Shown in pieces: positions 1 through 7,399 of a stretch of 34,186 nucleotides of DNA. A model generated the notes under the pieces. That model did no database searches. It saw only the letters and a program-made list of their open reading frames with translations, and was not told where the DNA came from. How positions within the stretch are numbered: position 1 is the stretch's first letter; each line of letters begins with the position of its first letter. Origin of the DNA: Bacteroidota bacterium (GTDB lineage Bacteria > Bacteroidota > Bacteroidia > Chitinophagales > Chitinophagaceae); NCBI GenBank assembly GCA_018268085.1, contig JAFDXE010000038.1, forward strand, positions 1-34,186. Reading direction: 5' to 3'. Made by a program: the position numbers and the translations under genes.

Positions 1-1124
1 GAAGTGATATTATTTTTTTCAGCGTTCAATTCTTCCATCCATTGAACTGCTTTGGTTTGATAATTTACTTTGTTGTTGTAATATCCATACGTGTACATAA
101 CCGGAACCACTGTATTGATCATAATATTTGTGATCATATCTTTTCCTACAGTCTTCTTTTTAAAACTGCTTTCCTCATCCAGCATATAATGATAGTGCCA
201 GTAATCATTTGCGGTAACCTGTAATAAAGCCATTGCTTCTTTAATCTGTTGTATTTCTTTCAGGGTTTCAAACAGGCGGGAATTGTTATGCATCAGTGCT
301 GCCAATTGTGCCAGGCGGATGGTAGGAAAATTTGCCGGGCGCATTCGTAAAAAATACAAAGGATGCAATACCGGTTTCAGGTTGTATTTTTTCTGCAGAA
401 AGCGATATTCCTTTTTCAGGAGGATAGCATAATCATCTGTAAAATCTTTATCGAGTAATCCCAGTTGACCGAGTAATAGCGCCTCTACCTGTATTAACTG
501 GTTGCGGTGTTTGGCAATAAGATTAACCGGAATTGATTGGGCCATTTTTTCAAAAGCATCCGCATTGATTTTCGTTCCGAAATTGCGGGATAGCAACCAC
601 CAGAACGTTTCTTCCCAATGGTTTTGATTTTTTTTGAGCATACATTGGATGAAAGCCGCTTTTTGTTGCAGCCGCTCAATGAGTAATCTTTCCTTCCATT
701 TTATCCAAACCAATTCCTGAACAGTTGAAATTGTTTTTTCACAGGGAATAAAATTCCGGGCACGAATGAGATCTTCATATTTTGTCAACAGGATTTTAGA
801 TACAAATTCCTGCAGGCACACTGTTGGAAACGGAAGGTTGAGTTCAGCATCGTTGATCCAAACTATATGCACAATTACATTGTTATAATTTTTGTCTGAA
901 CTGTGCTTGTGCAATTGCCAATCGCTGGCGTTGATATGTATTTCAATACTTCCGGCCCATACAGTAGTATCAATTTTCAGTTTGGCGTTTAAAAAGTCCG
1001 GCCCCTGGTTGCTGTTTAATAATCCAGGATAGATCACCTGCACCGGTTGCCCCTGTGTAGTAAACAGGTTACCGGTTTTGAAATACTGGTGCTGCCAGAT
1101 GAACTGTAGTAAACGTTCGTTCAT
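1..1124 (-). CDS. DUF2851 family protein (3' end cut by window edge)
   Basis: The reverse strand is open from an ATG at 1124 to the first base of the window, about 374 codons, so the C-terminus lies outside. The N-terminus begins MNERLLQFIWQHQYF and continues with a G-x-PV-x-VIYPG segment, then NQGPDFLNAKLKI, WAGSIEIHINASDW and NNVIVHIVW. These blocks are the signature of DUF2851, a family I know almost only from Bacteroidota and whose function is unknown. No signal peptide or membrane segment is visible, so it is probably cytosolic. It is the last gene of the leftward run, 143 bases after maf. The family call is firm; no activity can be assigned. Confidence 0.85.
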   Translation of the reverse strand, partial: MNERLLQFIWQHQYFKTGNLFTTQGQPVQVIYPGLLNSNQGPDFLNAKLKIDTTVWAGSIEIHINASDWQLHKHSSDKNYNNVIVHIVWINDAELNLPFPTVCLQEFVSKILLTKYEDLIRARNFIPCEKTISTVQELVWIKWKERLLIERLQQKAAFIQCMLKKNQNHWEETFWWLLSRNFGTKINADAFEKMAQSIPVNLIAKHRNQLIQVEALLLGQLGLLDKDFTDDYAILLKKEYRFLQKKYNLKPVLHPLYFLRMRPANFPTIRLAQLAALMHNNSRLFETLKEIQQIKEAMALLQVTANDYWHYHYMLDEESSFKKKTVGKDMITNIMINTVVPVMYTYGYYNNKVNYQTKAVQWMEELNAEKNNIT

Positions 1125-1267
1125 GATACTGCGTTATGCGTTCAATGATGTGTGCAACACAAAATTGAAAACGGCAGCGGGAAAACGCAAGTGAAAAACA
1201 ACTGTAATTATTAGTGTTTTAACCGGAAATTAGAGAGGATTTAAACTCCGTATTGTTTTGCAGGTTA

Positions 1268-1828
1268 TTACAATAGCCTTAACTCCTGCACTACCCTGCT
1301 TACAGGTAATCCCATTACGTTATAGAAATCTCCGGAAATAGATCGGATGCCGGTAACGCCAATCCATTCCTGGATAGCATAAGCGCCTGCCTTATCATAA
1401 GGCTTGTATTTATCTACATAAAATTCGATCTGATCAGCAGTAAGGGTGTGAAATTCTACTTTGGTAATATCTGCAAACGACATCTCCTGGTTATTGGCGA
1501 TGATGGTTACACCGGTGATCACATTGTGCTTAGTACCGGAAAGTTTACCCAGTATTTCTATGGCATTGTTACGGTCTGTTGGTTTTCCGAGTATTTCGTT
1601 GTTACATACCACGATGGTATCTGCGGCGAGTATGGGCATATTTGTGCCTGATTTTTCTGAAACAGCCAGGGCTTTGTTGCGTGCGATATGGATAGCTGTT
1701 TCTTCGAAAGTAAGATGTGACGGGTAGGTTTCATCGCTGTCGCTAACGATAATGTCGAATGGAACTTCAGCCCATTCAAGTAATTGTTTGCGCCGGGGAG
1801 ATTGGGATGCGAGTATTATTTTTTGCAT
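1268..1828 (-). CDS. maf: Maf-family nucleoside triphosphate pyrophosphatase
   Basis: This is a 186-residue cytosolic protein of the Maf/YhdE family, which hydrolyses dTTP, UTP and modified nucleotides to monophosphates and so cleans the nucleotide pool. The family hallmark SQSPRRKQLL sits at residues 8-17, the catalytic-acid segment AADTIVV follows near residues 67-73, and the C-terminus has the typical SGDFYNVMGLPVS block. Length is normal for the family. The start is an ATG at 1826-1828. It follows ubiA on the same strand with a 52-base spacer holding a repeated GTTTACACC/GGTGTAAAC element. The pairing with the UbiA and KdsC-like genes is a familiar Bacteroidota arrangement. The subfamily (dTTP/UTP versus 7-methyl-GTP) cannot be settled by eye. 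Confidence 0.93.
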   Translation of the reverse strand: MQKIILASQSPRRKQLLEWAEVPFDIIVSDSDETYPSHLTFEETAIHIARNKALAVSEKSGTNMPILAADTIVVCNNEILGKPTDRNNAIEILGKLSGTKHNVITGVTIIANNQEMSFADITKVEFHTLTADQIEFYVDKYKPYDKAGAYAIQEWIGVTGIRSISGDFYNVMGLPVSRVVQELRLL

Positions 1829-1829
1829 A

Positions 1830-1893
1830 TTTTACGTATAAAGGTGTAAACTTTTAAAGAGGTGTAAACCTTTAAAAAGTTTACATCCTTACC
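1830..1893 (-). repeat. Dispersed GTTTACACC/GGTGTAAAC element, copy 1
   Basis: Between ubiA and maf, GGTGTAAAC occurs twice as a direct repeat, followed by the inverted GTTTACATCC, with TTTAAA spacers and TTACGTATAAA at the maf side. On the transcribed strand the ubiA stop codon is the TAA inside ATGTAAACTTT. The arms can form one or two hairpins. A related copy lies at 25074-25112, where it supplies the stop codon of the thioredoxin gene in the same way. Confidence 0.7.
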
Positions 1894-2834
1894 ATAACCA
1901 TCGATACAATGCCTGCCAGCATTACCAGTTTTACCATCGAACTGATGCGGTGGTAATCGGGAGGCGTTGTTGCCTTAAACAGTTTTCTTAAAATGATCAT
2001 CAACGGCACAATGAGGGCTGCGATTATATACAATGCCACATACCACCAACCCGATTGCCAGGCATACAGTTGTATTATCGACAACGATCCAATACATACC
2101 ACTATCCATACTGCCACAAATACTTTGGCGGCTGGTACGCCCCATTCAATGGGCATTGTTTTGCATTGGTATTGTGCATCGCCATACATATCTTCTATGT
2201 CTTTTACCACTTCTCTTATCAATGAAACAACAAATGCAAAGCCTGCAAATAAAATGGTGTACTTGTATAATTTTTTTATATAGAACGGATAACTGCTTTG
2301 CAACCAGCCTTTGTAATTAATTAAGGTTGCACCTGCGTAAAAATAAACCACTACAATTACCCATGCCGTTAGTGCTGCGATGATAATATTACCGATGAGT
2401 AATTTTCTCTTGAATGTGGTAGAATACAGCCATAGCAGCAACACACATCCAACATTTGCAGGAAAGATGATCCACTTGCGGGTTTTGTAGCTGATATATG
2501 CGCTGATAGCCATCCCCGCAGCCGATAAAATCAAATGCCACATTATAGCCCACCTCCGTTTTACTACACGGTCAACAACCACTTTATCCGGTTTATTTAC
2601 CGAATCTATTTTCAAATCGAAATAATCGTTTATTATGTAACCGGCGGCAGCAATGAATACAGATGCTGCCATAAGTAAATAAAAAAGCTGGTTGTTTTGC
2701 GGGGAATTGGAATTGCCTGCATTATTGATATACAACGACTGAACTATACAGAAATAAAAAAGCCATTGAGTAAGGGCAATGAAAACCAGGTTAGGCCACC
2801 TGATCAGTCGCAAAAAAGCTGCAAATAATTTCAT
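1881..2834 (-). CDS. UbiA-family prenyltransferase
   Basis: This polytopic membrane protein of 317 residues has about eight hydrophobic segments. UbiA enzymes move a prenyl chain from a prenyl diphosphate to an acceptor. The first Asp-rich motif reads NDYFDLKID at residues 69-77 (NDxxDxxxD), and the second reads DIEDMYGD in the middle of the protein. Both bind the Mg-diphosphate. Bacteroidota members in this gene context are usually annotated geranylgeranylglycerol-phosphate geranylgeranyltransferase-like, but the substrate is not shown by the sequence. An upstream TTG at 2852 would add six residues. I chose the ATG at 2834 because it directly begins the hydrophobic MKLFAAFLRL segment. It lies 51 bases after the HAD gene and is probably cotranscribed with it and maf. 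Confidence 0.9.
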   Translation of the reverse strand: MKLFAAFLRLIRWPNLVFIALTQWLFYFCIVQSLYINNAGNSNSPQNNQLFYLLMAASVFIAAAGYIINDYFDLKIDSVNKPDKVVVDRVVKRRWAIMWHLILSAAGMAISAYISYKTRKWIIFPANVGCVLLLWLYSTTFKRKLLIGNIIIAALTAWVIVVVYFYAGATLINYKGWLQSSYPFYIKKLYKYTILFAGFAFVVSLIREVVKDIEDMYGDAQYQCKTMPIEWGVPAAKVFVAVWIVVCIGSLSIIQLYAWQSGWWYVALYIIAALIVPLMIILRKLFKATTPPDYHRISSMVKLVMLAGIVSMVMVRM

Positions 2835-2885
2835 GAAATGGATGAGGCTCAAATTAAGATGAAAACTTCATAGCAGGAAATTGAA

Positions 2886-3407
2886 TTAGCGTGAGGCGAT
2901 ACTGGCATCTGCCGTCCAGTGTTCGTTTAACTTCAATACTTTTTCAATTACATCCCGTACGCAACCGTAACCACCATTTACAGGTGAAATATAACCAGCA
3001 ATAGTTTTTATTTCGGGCACTGCATCTGCAGGACAGCAGCGTAACCCGGCCAGTTGCATGGCTTCCATATCGGGAATATCATCGCCCATATACAGTAATT
3101 GTTCTGCAGTAAGTGTATGGGCATTCATAAACTCCTGCAGTAAACTCTTTTTATCCGTGACAGCCATGTGTACGTTCATTACCCCAAGTTTATGTAAACG
3201 GGCACGTACGGCATCAGAAGATGATCCGGAAATTACGAGTATGTGATATCCTTTTTTTATGGCGAGTTGTAATGCGTATCCGTCTTTAATGTTCATGCGG
3301 CGGGCCATTTGTCCGTCTTCGAGTAACAGTAACGACCCATCGGTGAGCACACCGTCTACGTCGAGTATAAATGCTTTGATGGGTTTAAAAGCTGCGAGAA
3401 TGTTCAT
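2886..3407 (-). CDS. kdsC: KdsC-like HAD phosphatase (3-deoxy-manno-octulosonate-8-phosphatase family)
   Basis: This 173-residue cap-less HAD phosphatase has the nucleophile motif DVDGVLTDG with D16 and D18, motif II VISG with S60, a lysine near residues 86-87, and the motif III acid pair in GDDIPDMEAM (109-118). Size and motifs match KdsC, which dephosphorylates KDO-8-phosphate for lipid A core synthesis and forms tetramers. Some relatives act on N-acetylneuraminate-9-phosphate or other sugar phosphates, so the exact substrate is inferred. It starts with an ATG at 3407, is followed by ubiA, and sits 143 bases after iscX. That gap contains a short 8-base-period array. Confidence 0.88.
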   Translation of the reverse strand: MNILAAFKPIKAFILDVDGVLTDGSLLLLEDGQMARRMNIKDGYALQLAIKKGYHILVISGSSSDAVRARLHKLGVMNVHMAVTDKKSLLQEFMNAHTLTAEQLLYMGDDIPDMEAMQLAGLRCCPADAVPEIKTIAGYISPVNGGYGCVRDVIEKVLKLNEHWTADASIASR

Positions 3408-3423
3408 GTGGATTGGTTAGTTC

Positions 3424-3455
3424 ATTAGCTAAAGTACCAATTAACTAATTTGTGG
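3424..3455. repeat. Degenerate octad array downstream of iscX
   Basis: Four consecutive 8-base units of the ATTAGCTA/ATTAACTA type lie between the KdsC-like gene and iscX. The array is short and diverged, but its unit matches the longer array at 3799-3858 on the other side of iscX. Confidence 0.45.
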
Positions 3456-3550
3456 AAAAGGCATTAATTTATTTCACTACTGTTTAACCCGGTTACGCTG
3501 CAACGTTTCTTCTGCTCATTAATGCATCAGTTCATTTGCAGATTTGCTGA

Positions 3551-3787
3551 CTACTTCTGGTTATCTCTCCATTCATACACCCATGCACTCTGAATCATTT
3601 CCAGGTGTCCTTCATTGCTTTCTTCGGCTTTACCTACAAATTCGGGGATCTCCATAATCCATTTGTGTAAGTCGGTGAAGCGGATGCGGTAGATTTTACT
3701 TTCATTGAAATCATCGCCGAAACGTTCATACAGTTTCATGGCTATATCTTCATGATCGTTCCAGTGGATGGGAAGTTCAAAACTCAT
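3551..3787 (-). CDS. iscX: IscX-like Fe-S assembly protein
   Basis: This is a small acidic protein of 78 residues. The core WNDHEDIAMKLYERFGDD, then IRFTDLHKWIMEIPEF, then an S-N-E-x-x-L segment and a C-terminal W-x-Y-E-W match IscX (YfhJ), a frataxin-like adaptor that binds IscS and iron and tunes Fe-S cluster synthesis. The FTDLHKWI block is nearly the E. coli FTDMHQWI sequence. The neighbour on the same strand is a 2Fe-2S ferredoxin, as in proteobacterial isc operons, but no iscS, iscU or hscAB is in the window. The ATG at 3787 is clear. Octad repeat arrays flank the gene on both sides. Confidence 0.9.
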   Translation of the reverse strand: MSFELPIHWNDHEDIAMKLYERFGDDFNESKIYRIRFTDLHKWIMEIPEFVGKAEESNEGHLEMIQSAWVYEWRDNQK

Positions 3788-3798
3788 AATACTTATTG

Positions 3799-3858
3799 AT
3801 TAGCTAATTGGTGATTGGAAAATTAGCTAATAATCCCATTAGCTAGTTATTAAATTAT
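3799..3858. repeat. Degenerate octad array between ferredoxin and iscX
   Basis: About eight units with a period of 8 (one unit of 7) fill the fdx-iscX spacer. ATTAGCTA occurs exactly three times and is interspersed with ATTGG-type units. The array runs up to the ferredoxin stop codon. It is the same unit family as 3424-3455. Confidence 0.55.
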
Positions 3859-4194
3859 TTATTCTCCGAGGAATTGTGTTTGATCCGGCAATGTAACCAC
3901 AATATTTCCTCCTCCCTGCTGCAACACGCACTGGCAACCCAGTCTTGAATTGAGTCTTGGATTTACAGCCCGGTCGATAAAATCTTCTTCTTTATCGCTT
4001 AGTTCTTCCACGAAATCTTCGCCTTGTTCCAGGTATAGGTGACAGGTGCTGCAGGCACACACACCGCCGCAATTGTGGTGTAATTCGATGTCATTCTTCA
4101 ATGCTACTTCCAGGATCGACTGATCCGACTCAACATTTTCAATGGTAACAGGTTGCAAGCCCTTCTGCTCAAACTTAAACGTAATATTGTACAT
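3859..4194 (-). CDS. fdx: Adrenodoxin-type 2Fe-2S ferredoxin
   Basis: This 111-residue electron carrier has C42-x5-C48-x2-C51 and then LGCQC at 87-89, the adrenodoxin/ISC ferredoxin ligand pattern. Further cysteines at 46 and 89 are extra. An acidic helix follows the cluster loop (EELSDKEEDF), which is typical for partner binding. ISC ferredoxins deliver electrons to sulfur during cluster assembly, and the iscX neighbour supports that role. A longer reading frame begins with TTG at 4215. I chose the ATG at 4194 because a perfect TAnnTTTG promoter box at 4213-4220 would place the transcript start downstream of 4215. Confidence 0.92.
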   Translation of the reverse strand: MYNITFKFEQKGLQPVTIENVESDQSILEVALKNDIELHHNCGGVCACSTCHLYLEQGEDFVEELSDKEEDFIDRAVNPRLNSRLGCQCVLQQGGGNIVVTLPDQTQFLGE

Positions 4195-4212
4195 ACCGCA
4201 AATTTCGGGTTG

Positions 4213-4220
4213 CAAACCTA
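4213..4220 (-). promoter_or_regulatory. Bacteroidota -7 box of the ferredoxin gene
   Basis: On the reverse strand the bases read TAGGTTTG, an exact match to the TAnnTTTG -7 consensus of Bacteroidota sigma-70-like promoters. It sits 18 bases before the ATG at 4194 and argues against the longer TTG-initiated form. A clear -33 TTTG is not obvious. Confidence 0.55.
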
Positions 4221-4296
4221 AAGCAAATTACCAATAAGGGAAAATCTGTATTCATACATATTTTGATTATTTTGCTCCCTTAATTTCTTACATATT

Positions 4297-4944
4297 ATGA
4301 GTTGGAGTAAAAAGTACCTGTTAAGGATCCTGAATGCATGCATGGTTGTTTCTGTTATTTCCTGTGGCGGCGAAAAAGATAAAAAGGAAACGAATAACAC
4401 TCCTCCCGTAATTTTCAGAAAAGATACGGCCACCCAAAAAAAACCGGATGAAGTGAAAATGACACCGATCATTAACCTCACTGATTCCCTGGCGCCCAAA
4501 GCGAATATCATTTATATAAAAGACAGTGCAGCTACCAGTGTACGCCTCGGGCAAAAACTGTCGCAGATCTATGCCACAAAACTGCAGGCGGTGATCAAAC
4601 AAAATAAATTAAAACAAACCGGGATGCCTATCGCCTGGTACCGCAGCCAGAAAGCACCTTTCTTTTTTGAAGCAGGATTGCCAGTAGATAAAAAGCCGGC
4701 TAAGCTGCCGAAGAATATTTTGTTCAAAACTATTGGCGGCGACAGTGCTGTGATCGCCCATTTTTACGGGCCGTATGACCAGACTTCCATGGCCTATGAA
4801 GCGTTGAGCGACTGGTTGAAAGATCATAACAAAAAAAGTACAAGAGCGCCTTATGAAATTTATGTAACGGATCCGATAGACAAGACAGGCAAACCGGTAG
4901 ATCCGTATAAGGTGCAGACGGATATTATTTATCCGCACAATTAA
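4297..4944 (+). CDS. Lipoprotein with GyrI-like (effector-binding) domain
   Basis: This 215-residue protein has a short hydrophobic leader and a lipobox-like VSVISC ending at about residue 23, so it is probably an outer- or inner-membrane lipoprotein. After a Lys/Asp/Thr-rich linker, residues 85-215 resemble the GyrI-like/AraC-effector-binding fold: a PIAWYRS strand, ILFKTIGGDSAVIAHFYGPY, the helix MAYEALSDWLKDH, then APYEIYVTDP and a final TDIIYPHN. In the family these domains bind small amphipathic molecules. An extracytoplasmic lipoprotein version may be a carrier or sensor; that is inference. It is divergent from fdx and stands alone. Confidence 0.72.
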   Translation: MSWSKKYLLRILNACMVVSVISCGGEKDKKETNNTPPVIFRKDTATQKKPDEVKMTPIINLTDSLAPKANIIYIKDSAATSVRLGQKLSQIYATKLQAVIKQNKLKQTGMPIAWYRSQKAPFFFEAGLPVDKKPAKLPKNILFKTIGGDSAVIAHFYGPYDQTSMAYEALSDWLKDHNKKSTRAPYEIYVTDPIDKTGKPVDPYKVQTDIIYPHN

Positions 4945-5066
4945 TAAGGGGCTTCAATTGTAAGAATATCAATTTTTACCTGAAATATATTGTTGGGCGC
5001 AATTTGTTGAAACTCTCTAATAGTTGAAGTTTTGAAAAGGATTAAATAATTTTAACCCAAAGCAAT

Positions 5067-5990
5067 TTAGAATTCGTTATACTTTACTTTTGCTGACATT
5101 TTTAACTGCATATTTCCTGGTGCCAGTTTCCATTTACCACGATAATCCATTTGCCATGTTTCAAAAAAATCTTCACCTTGAAGTGCTTGTTTTTCATTAT
5201 ATATAGTTGACAAATATGGGACAAATTCACTGTGAAGGATTTTTCTCCCCCCAATATTTGATTTTACTTTATTTTCATTAAATGGAATATAGAGCCATTC
5301 GATGGCCACGAAGAAATCCATTTCAGGAATAAATATTTTATATTTTTCAAGGTTGATATTTACATGTTTGCTCCTTGACCTTACTTCAATAATTGTATCA
5401 GTTAATTCTGTTGAGGGTCTCCTTGATAGTGAATCCATATTAAAAACCCTTATTCGGAATATGCAATCACCAATAAATTTGCAAAGATTGATTTCTTTTA
5501 GTAATGAGTGTTGCGAAGGGCTTCTAAAATGTTGTGCTAACATGACAACAGAACCACTACCAATGAACCAATTCATTCCACAATTTGAATAATCATTAAG
5601 CAATATTGATTTGTCGTATTTCCCATTAACTACAATTTCTTTTAATGTAACTTTTTTTTCTTCTAACTGAATTTCCATGTTTTGAGTCAATTTTTCAACA
5701 GGAATTTTGGATGTCTCATAACCTACACATGAAATTATCAAAGTGTCATTTTCAATTTTTTTTGCAATAAGCCTAAACTCACCTCGTTCATTTGCATTTG
5801 TACCCAAATTTTCTTTGAAAAGGCCTATAGTAGCAAAGGGCACACTAACTTTCGAAGATTTATTTACTATCCTACCTTCGTAAATTGTCTGTCCAATGGA
5901 AAAAGTTGAAAAAAATAATAATAATAAAATTATTATTGAACATCTAATTGATGTTATAATATTTCCTGAAAATATTAGGCGTTTTTGCAA
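5067..5990 (-). CDS. Secreted CarboxypepD_reg-like domain protein
   Basis: This 307-residue protein has a signal segment (ILLLLFFSTFSIGQ, cleavage after about residue 33) and then a carboxypeptidase regulatory-like beta-sandwich: GRIVNKSSKVSVPFATIGL, a T-N-x-x-GEFRL stretch, LIISCVGYET and the end LKEIVVNG at about residue 122. This domain is common at the N-terminus of SusC/TonB receptors. Here it is followed by about 185 residues of a separate, probably beta-rich domain and no beta barrel. The protein is probably periplasmic or surface-exposed. No ATG fits and the frame is closed six codons upstream of the TTG I take as start. The gene is visibly AT-rich compared with the core genes. Confidence 0.7.
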   Translation of the reverse strand: MQKRLIFSGNIITSIRCSIIILLLLFFSTFSIGQTIYEGRIVNKSSKVSVPFATIGLFKENLGTNANERGEFRLIAKKIENDTLIISCVGYETSKIPVEKLTQNMEIQLEEKKVTLKEIVVNGKYDKSILLNDYSNCGMNWFIGSGSVVMLAQHFRSPSQHSLLKEINLCKFIGDCIFRIRVFNMDSLSRRPSTELTDTIIEVRSRSKHVNINLEKYKIFIPEMDFFVAIEWLYIPFNENKVKSNIGGRKILHSEFVPYLSTIYNEKQALQGEDFFETWQMDYRGKWKLAPGNMQLKMSAKVKYNEF

Positions 5991-6058
5991 GGTTTTAATG
6001 TTAAATTACTTATCGATATAAAAATACATTTTTTGGAAATAGATCATGTATATATGTG

Positions 6059-6094
6059 AAAAACAGGCATTACTATTAAGATAATAACGCCTGT
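6059..6094 (-). terminator. Rho-independent terminator after the 6121-6876 lipoprotein gene
   Basis: On the reverse strand a 14-pair stem (arms 6081-6094 and 6063-6076, with two G-U pairs) closes a 4-base loop and is followed by a run of five T. It lies just past the lipoprotein stop codon and before the 5067-5990 gene. Confidence 0.8.
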
Positions 6095-6120
6095 ATGATT
6101 TTTAATAGCTTCTTATTTAA

Positions 6121-6876
6121 TTACGGGCATGGACCATAATGACCACTATCTGGAACATCATTCCCCCAATGTCCTCCATCTCCGATCCAAAAATAATAAT
6201 GAGTAACCCAATAGGTCTGCCAAATATAGCATGTTCCAGGAGTATTTGTCGGAACCCATTGTGTGACTGGGATATCTGTATGCCCAAACATTGGCCTTGG
6301 TTTGCCAGTGCTGGTTTCTGGTTCATTTATCCCAAAGGGGGTATAGTCAACCATTGCAAGCAGATCAAAATTTTCTTCCAATCTATTTACATTGATTTTA
6401 TCCATTTTAAGCTCATCGTAAGTTTCATTAAGGAGCTTACTGTATAGATCAGGATCAAGATTCTGTTCTTTAATTATATACAGAAATTTTTCATTGCTGC
6501 TTATTTTTATCAAAATATCTTCTATTTGCATTAATCCTTCCTGGCTAAAATAGTCAGCATAAGTATCATCTTCTTCTTTAGAGTATAGAGAAATAATTGG
6601 TTTTTTTATAAATCCTTTTGATTGCAGATTCGAAATCAGGTAATCTCGTTTTGAAGAATTAATGAATTTTGAATATTGGATTAGATCCTTTTGTGATGAA
6701 AATACAAGATACCCATTTGGGCTAATTGAAATTCTGTTTAGTAAAGGATTCGGATCTATATTCTCTGTTTGAATGCCTTCTGTTGTTGGCTGTTGCGTAG
6801 TATTATTTTCCTTTTTACAAGATATGAAAGTACATAAGGACAATAAAAATAAACTGAATCTTAAAATATTTTTCAT
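6121..6876 (-). CDS. Hypothetical lipoprotein with aromatic C-terminus
   Basis: I do not recognise this 251-residue protein. It has a typical Bacteroidota lipoprotein leader (MKNILRFSLFLLSLCTFISC, lipid Cys at 20) followed by KKENNTTQQ, a low-complexity tether. The middle (about 50-190) is a charged helical region rich in Lys, Asp, Glu and Ile. The last 60 residues differ sharply: they are rich in Trp, Tyr, His, Gly and Pro, with two Cys (TCYIW and GPCP) that could form a disulfide. It is transcribed alone, with a strong terminator behind it. The base composition is AT-rich, as for its neighbour at 5067. Confidence 0.65.
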   Translation of the reverse strand: MKNILRFSLFLLSLCTFISCKKENNTTQQPTTEGIQTENIDPNPLLNRISISPNGYLVFSSQKDLIQYSKFINSSKRDYLISNLQSKGFIKKPIISLYSKEEDDTYADYFSQEGLMQIEDILIKISSNEKFLYIIKEQNLDPDLYSKLLNETYDELKMDKINVNRLEENFDLLAMVDYTPFGINEPETSTGKPRPMFGHTDIPVTQWVPTNTPGTCYIWQTYWVTHYYFWIGDGGHWGNDVPDSGHYGPCP

Positions 6877-7022
6877 TTAATAAAGTTTTGAGTAAATAAT
6901 ATAATTACTTGTAAGATTCTGTTTTTATAAGGCGGTGATTTATTGTTACTAAACAGCATGTAAAGGATAATCAAAATCGGAATAAATTGCCTTAAATTAT
7001 ACATTAAGGCTTGTAAGAAAAT

Positions 7023-7059
7023 GGGTTTTTTCACCCAATTATTTAGAGGTTTTTCACCT
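7023..7059. promoter_or_regulatory. Tandem dyads, possible operator pair
   Basis: GGGTTTTTTCACCC (7023-7036) is followed 24 bases later by the near copy AGGTTTTTCACCT (7047-7059). Each has short inverted ends (GGG/CCC, AGG/CCT) around a T-rich centre. The spacing is close to two helical turns and the motif is repeated, which suggests a dimeric regulator. The nearest genes are the lipoprotein start at 6876 on the reverse strand and the TPR gene at 7400. Confidence 0.35.
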
Positions 7060-7224
7060 AGGAAATAGGAATTTTTAGAGATTATAGTTTATGAGATATT
7101 AATAGTTATGAGACTTTCAACTTTCGCCCAATAATGTGTTTGCCGCAAGTGGAGGCTGAGAATCAATCTTCAGCAGCAATTATCTAATCATCTTTTTTAA
7201 ATCGGCTTGACGAAGTACTAAACC

Positions 7225-7259
7225 GCCGCAGCATTTTGCAACACACTTAGTGCTGCGGC
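7225..7259. repeat. Perfect 9-base inverted repeat
   Basis: GCCGCAGCA (7225-7233) and TGCTGCGGC (7251-7259) are perfect inverted copies around a 17-base loop. No T-run follows on either strand, so it is a poor terminator. It may be the end of a mobile or cassette-like element. Confidence 0.5.
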
Positions 7260-7298
7260 TTACATCCGGGTTTGACAAAAATTTCGTTTCTTTACTTG

Positions 7299-7330
7299 CC
7301 TGCCGGCAGGCAGGTTGTGTTGGCCGGCCA
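7299..7330. repeat. Pair of GC-rich palindromes
   Basis: A 12-base palindrome, CCTGCCGGCAGG, is followed by a further CAGG and, 10 bases on, by the 10-base palindrome TGGCCGGCCA. The local composition is strikingly GC-rich against the AT-rich surroundings. The first palindrome resembles a dispersed Bacteroidota repeat (recollection). Confidence 0.45.
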
Positions 7331-7399
7331 GGCAGACGGAATGTTAATTCCCCACCTGCTGCAAGCGCCGGTCGTTATCACCCACCTTAATCTACAACT

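Larger units (their letters stand above)
6877..7399. other. 523-base gene-free stretch with dyads and palindromes
   Basis: No supported gene lies here. The stretch holds two tandem G-T5/6-CAC dyads (7023-7059), a perfect 9-pair inverted repeat with a 17-base loop (7225-7259), and two GC-rich palindromes, CCTGCCGGCAGG (7299-7310) and TGGCCGGCCA (7321-7330). The GC-rich part resembles dispersed palindromes that flank accessory genes in Bacteroidota genomes (from memory, not searched). Confidence 0.5.

Noticed and set aside
494..679. 61-codon leftward frame inside the DUF2851 gene
   Set aside because: A shadow frame; the DUF2851 frame is continuous across it with family motifs upstream.
7200..7330. 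Integron attC site
   Set aside because: The inverted repeat suggested it, but no consensus core sites (RYYYAAC/GTTRRRY) in the right layout and no integrase gene are in the window.
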